From contig JAAZPS010000351.1 in assembly GCA_012797095.1 (NCBI GenBank), forward strand, positions 1-6,310: 6,310 nt of DNA, written 5' to 3'. How positions within the stretch are numbered: the first letter of the stretch is position 1; each line of letters starts with the position of its first letter. The stretch comes from Bacillota bacterium. Lineage in GTDB: Bacteria > Bacillota > Dethiobacteria > DTU022. Shown here piece after piece: positions 5,354 to 6,310 of this stretch. The notes beneath the pieces are model-generated. The model searched no databases. It worked only from the letters and a program-made list of their open reading frames with translations, and had not been told where the DNA came from. The translations under genes and the position numbers were made by a program.

Positions 5354-6310
5354 CTAGTTCAAGTTTGCTTCTTTGAAAGCACGGCTGAGCTCTGTTTTGA
5401 AAGCCGAATGCCGGGGATACCTGGCCCGGTAAAACTCCGGGAAGGCGCTGCTTTCATTCAGCCGATTCATATTGGCCAGAGTTTCGCTCATCGCCGCGAT
5501 CAGTTCTGCTGCCTTGTAGTAGCTGTGGCGGTACCGGTTTGAAACAATTGCATCAACACGCTTGCCGATTTCGCGCTTGCACCAGTCCAGATAATATTTA
5601 TGCTGCACTTTGCTTGGAACAATCTCCCCTTTGACCAGGTTCAGAACGGCCATAAATTGCTCGAATAGCTCGCCATTGCGGATATTGCTCCCGTTGGCGG
5701 CAGCAAAAGCATTTTCCCATTGTCGGTTGATGATCGTTTTATACCGGCCATTCTGCGAGAGCAGCTCCAGCAGGTAGATTACCACCAGGAATTTGGGATT
5801 ATCACCGTAAGTCCAGCCCAGTGATCCTTCGCCTTTGCATCTTTCCAGAAGTTTCTCCTGCTCACCATTCAAGATCATGATCAGGGTGAGCAGGTTTTTG
5901 GAGATATGGGCTCGTTCCAACTCCTTGCTCAAGGAACCTTGCACTTCGGTTCCGTGTTCTTCGATCAATTGCCGGGTCCGGGTCTCTATTCTGGCGCGAA
6001 CAGGCTCGAGGCAACCGCAATCGATCGCTCCCCGGTAGAGGGTGAGCAGACTTTTTGCCGATGGATTGGAGGAGAAACTTTCCCAGCAACCGTCCAGCAG
6101 CAGAGTATTGTCGTTCGCCTTTTTACCGATGCGGCAGATCTCTTCAGCGGCTTTTGCTCTGGCCCGGTAGTCCTCGGGGATCATCTTCAGTGCCTCCCTG
6201 GCGGCGGCCAGCACGGGCGCCGGGTCGCCCTTTTTTTTCAGCTCCTCGATCCAGTCCAGGAAAGCGTATGGGTGTTTGGCGGCATTTTCCCTGGCAAAGC
6301 GGGCAATGGC
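5354..6310 (-). CDS. C-terminal part of a helical protein resembling SWIM zinc-finger family proteins; N-terminus cut by window edge
   Basis: The frame is open from the right edge (6310) to TAG at 5356-5354, giving 318 visible residues. An internal GTG at 6214 could be mistaken for a start, but 32 further in-frame codons upstream (AIARFARENAAKHPYAFLDW...) continue the same helical style, so the gene surely begins outside. The sequence is rich in Ala, Leu, Glu and Arg, with TPR-like helices and no membrane segment or signal. By recollection, the stretches DGCWESF (visible residues 73-79), LGWTYGDNPKFLVVIYLLELL (164-184) and the near-terminal RARYPRHSAF (about 299-308) match the C-terminal half of SWIM zinc-finger proteins of Gram-positive bacteria, whose function is largely unknown. 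The CxCx(n)CxH SWIM motif itself would lie upstream, so it cannot be confirmed. It converges on the transporter operon across a 102-nt spacer; no link in function is apparent. Confidence 0.75.
   Translation of the reverse strand, partial: AIARFARENAAKHPYAFLDWIEELKKKGDPAPVLAAAREALKMIPEDYRARAKAAEEICRIGKKANDNTLLLDGCWESFSSNPSAKSLLTLYRGAIDCGCLEPVRARIETRTRQLIEEHGTEVQGSLSKELERAHISKNLLTLIMILNGEQEKLLERCKGEGSLGWTYGDNPKFLVVIYLLELLSQNGRYKTIINRQWENAFAAANGSNIRNGELFEQFMAVLNLVKGEIVPSKVQHKYYLDWCKREIGKRVDAIVSNRYRHSYYKAAELIAAMSETLANMNRLNESSAFPEFYRARYPRHSAFKTELSRAFKEANLN

Noticed and set aside
5319..5357. 12-codon plus-strand reading frame (MKKQDLSGLFGG) after the ATPase gene
   Set aside because: It lacks a ribosome binding site and overlaps the end of the convergent gene; too short to support.

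Overview
The window reads as chromosomal DNA of an anaerobic bacterium, most likely a member of Bacillota (Clostridia-like), with moderate-to-low confidence. The reasons are an FmdE-family protein (a family typical of anaerobic bacteria and archaea), strong AGGAGG-type ribosome binding sites, a sigma-A-like promoter, a lipobox lipoprotein, TTG and GTG starts, and a C-terminal part resembling Gram-positive SWIM-type proteins. No mobile element, CRISPR array, tRNA or rRNA was seen.

Layout. (1) 1-824, minus strand: the N-terminal 274 codons of a membrane-anchored GGDEF protein (probable diguanylate cyclase), cut by the left edge just before its catalytic loop. (2) 825-1617: a 793-base divergent intergenic region. 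Its left part is the GGDEF gene's long leader (about 325 nt) behind a strong minus-strand promoter (TATAAT at 1163-1158), with three inverted repeats and a 12-bp tandem duplication. The stretch 1188-1390 is partly AT-rich and shows nothing I can name. The right part (1391-1617) holds two candidate plus-strand promoters, each next to or overlapping a palindrome of the kind bound by dimeric metal repressors, then a strong RBS. (3) 1618-5251, plus strand: a compact four-gene operon encoding an FmdE-like zinc-ribbon protein, a lipoprotein substrate-binding protein, a FecCD/BtuC-type permease and an ABC ATPase. (4) 5252-5353: a short convergent spacer with nested GC-rich inverted repeats. (5) 5354-6310, minus strand: the C-terminal 318 residues of an all-helical protein resembling the C-terminal part of SWIM zinc-finger family proteins, cut by the right edge.

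How the genes work together. The three transporter genes form a complete importer of the iron-siderophore/cobalamin/metal-chelate type: surface lipoprotein, homodimeric permease, homodimeric ATPase. The FmdE protein is encoded first, only 28 nt before the binding protein, so it is probably co-regulated with uptake and may handle the imported metal or cofactor in the cytoplasm. The substrate cannot be read from sequence; a nickel, iron, molybdenum/tungsten or corrinoid-like cargo all remain possible. The palindromes upstream resemble, imperfectly, the nickel-repressor (NikR) pattern I recall for some anaerobes, which gives one testable hint. The flanking GGDEF and SWIM-like genes are on the opposite strand and not obviously linked to the operon.
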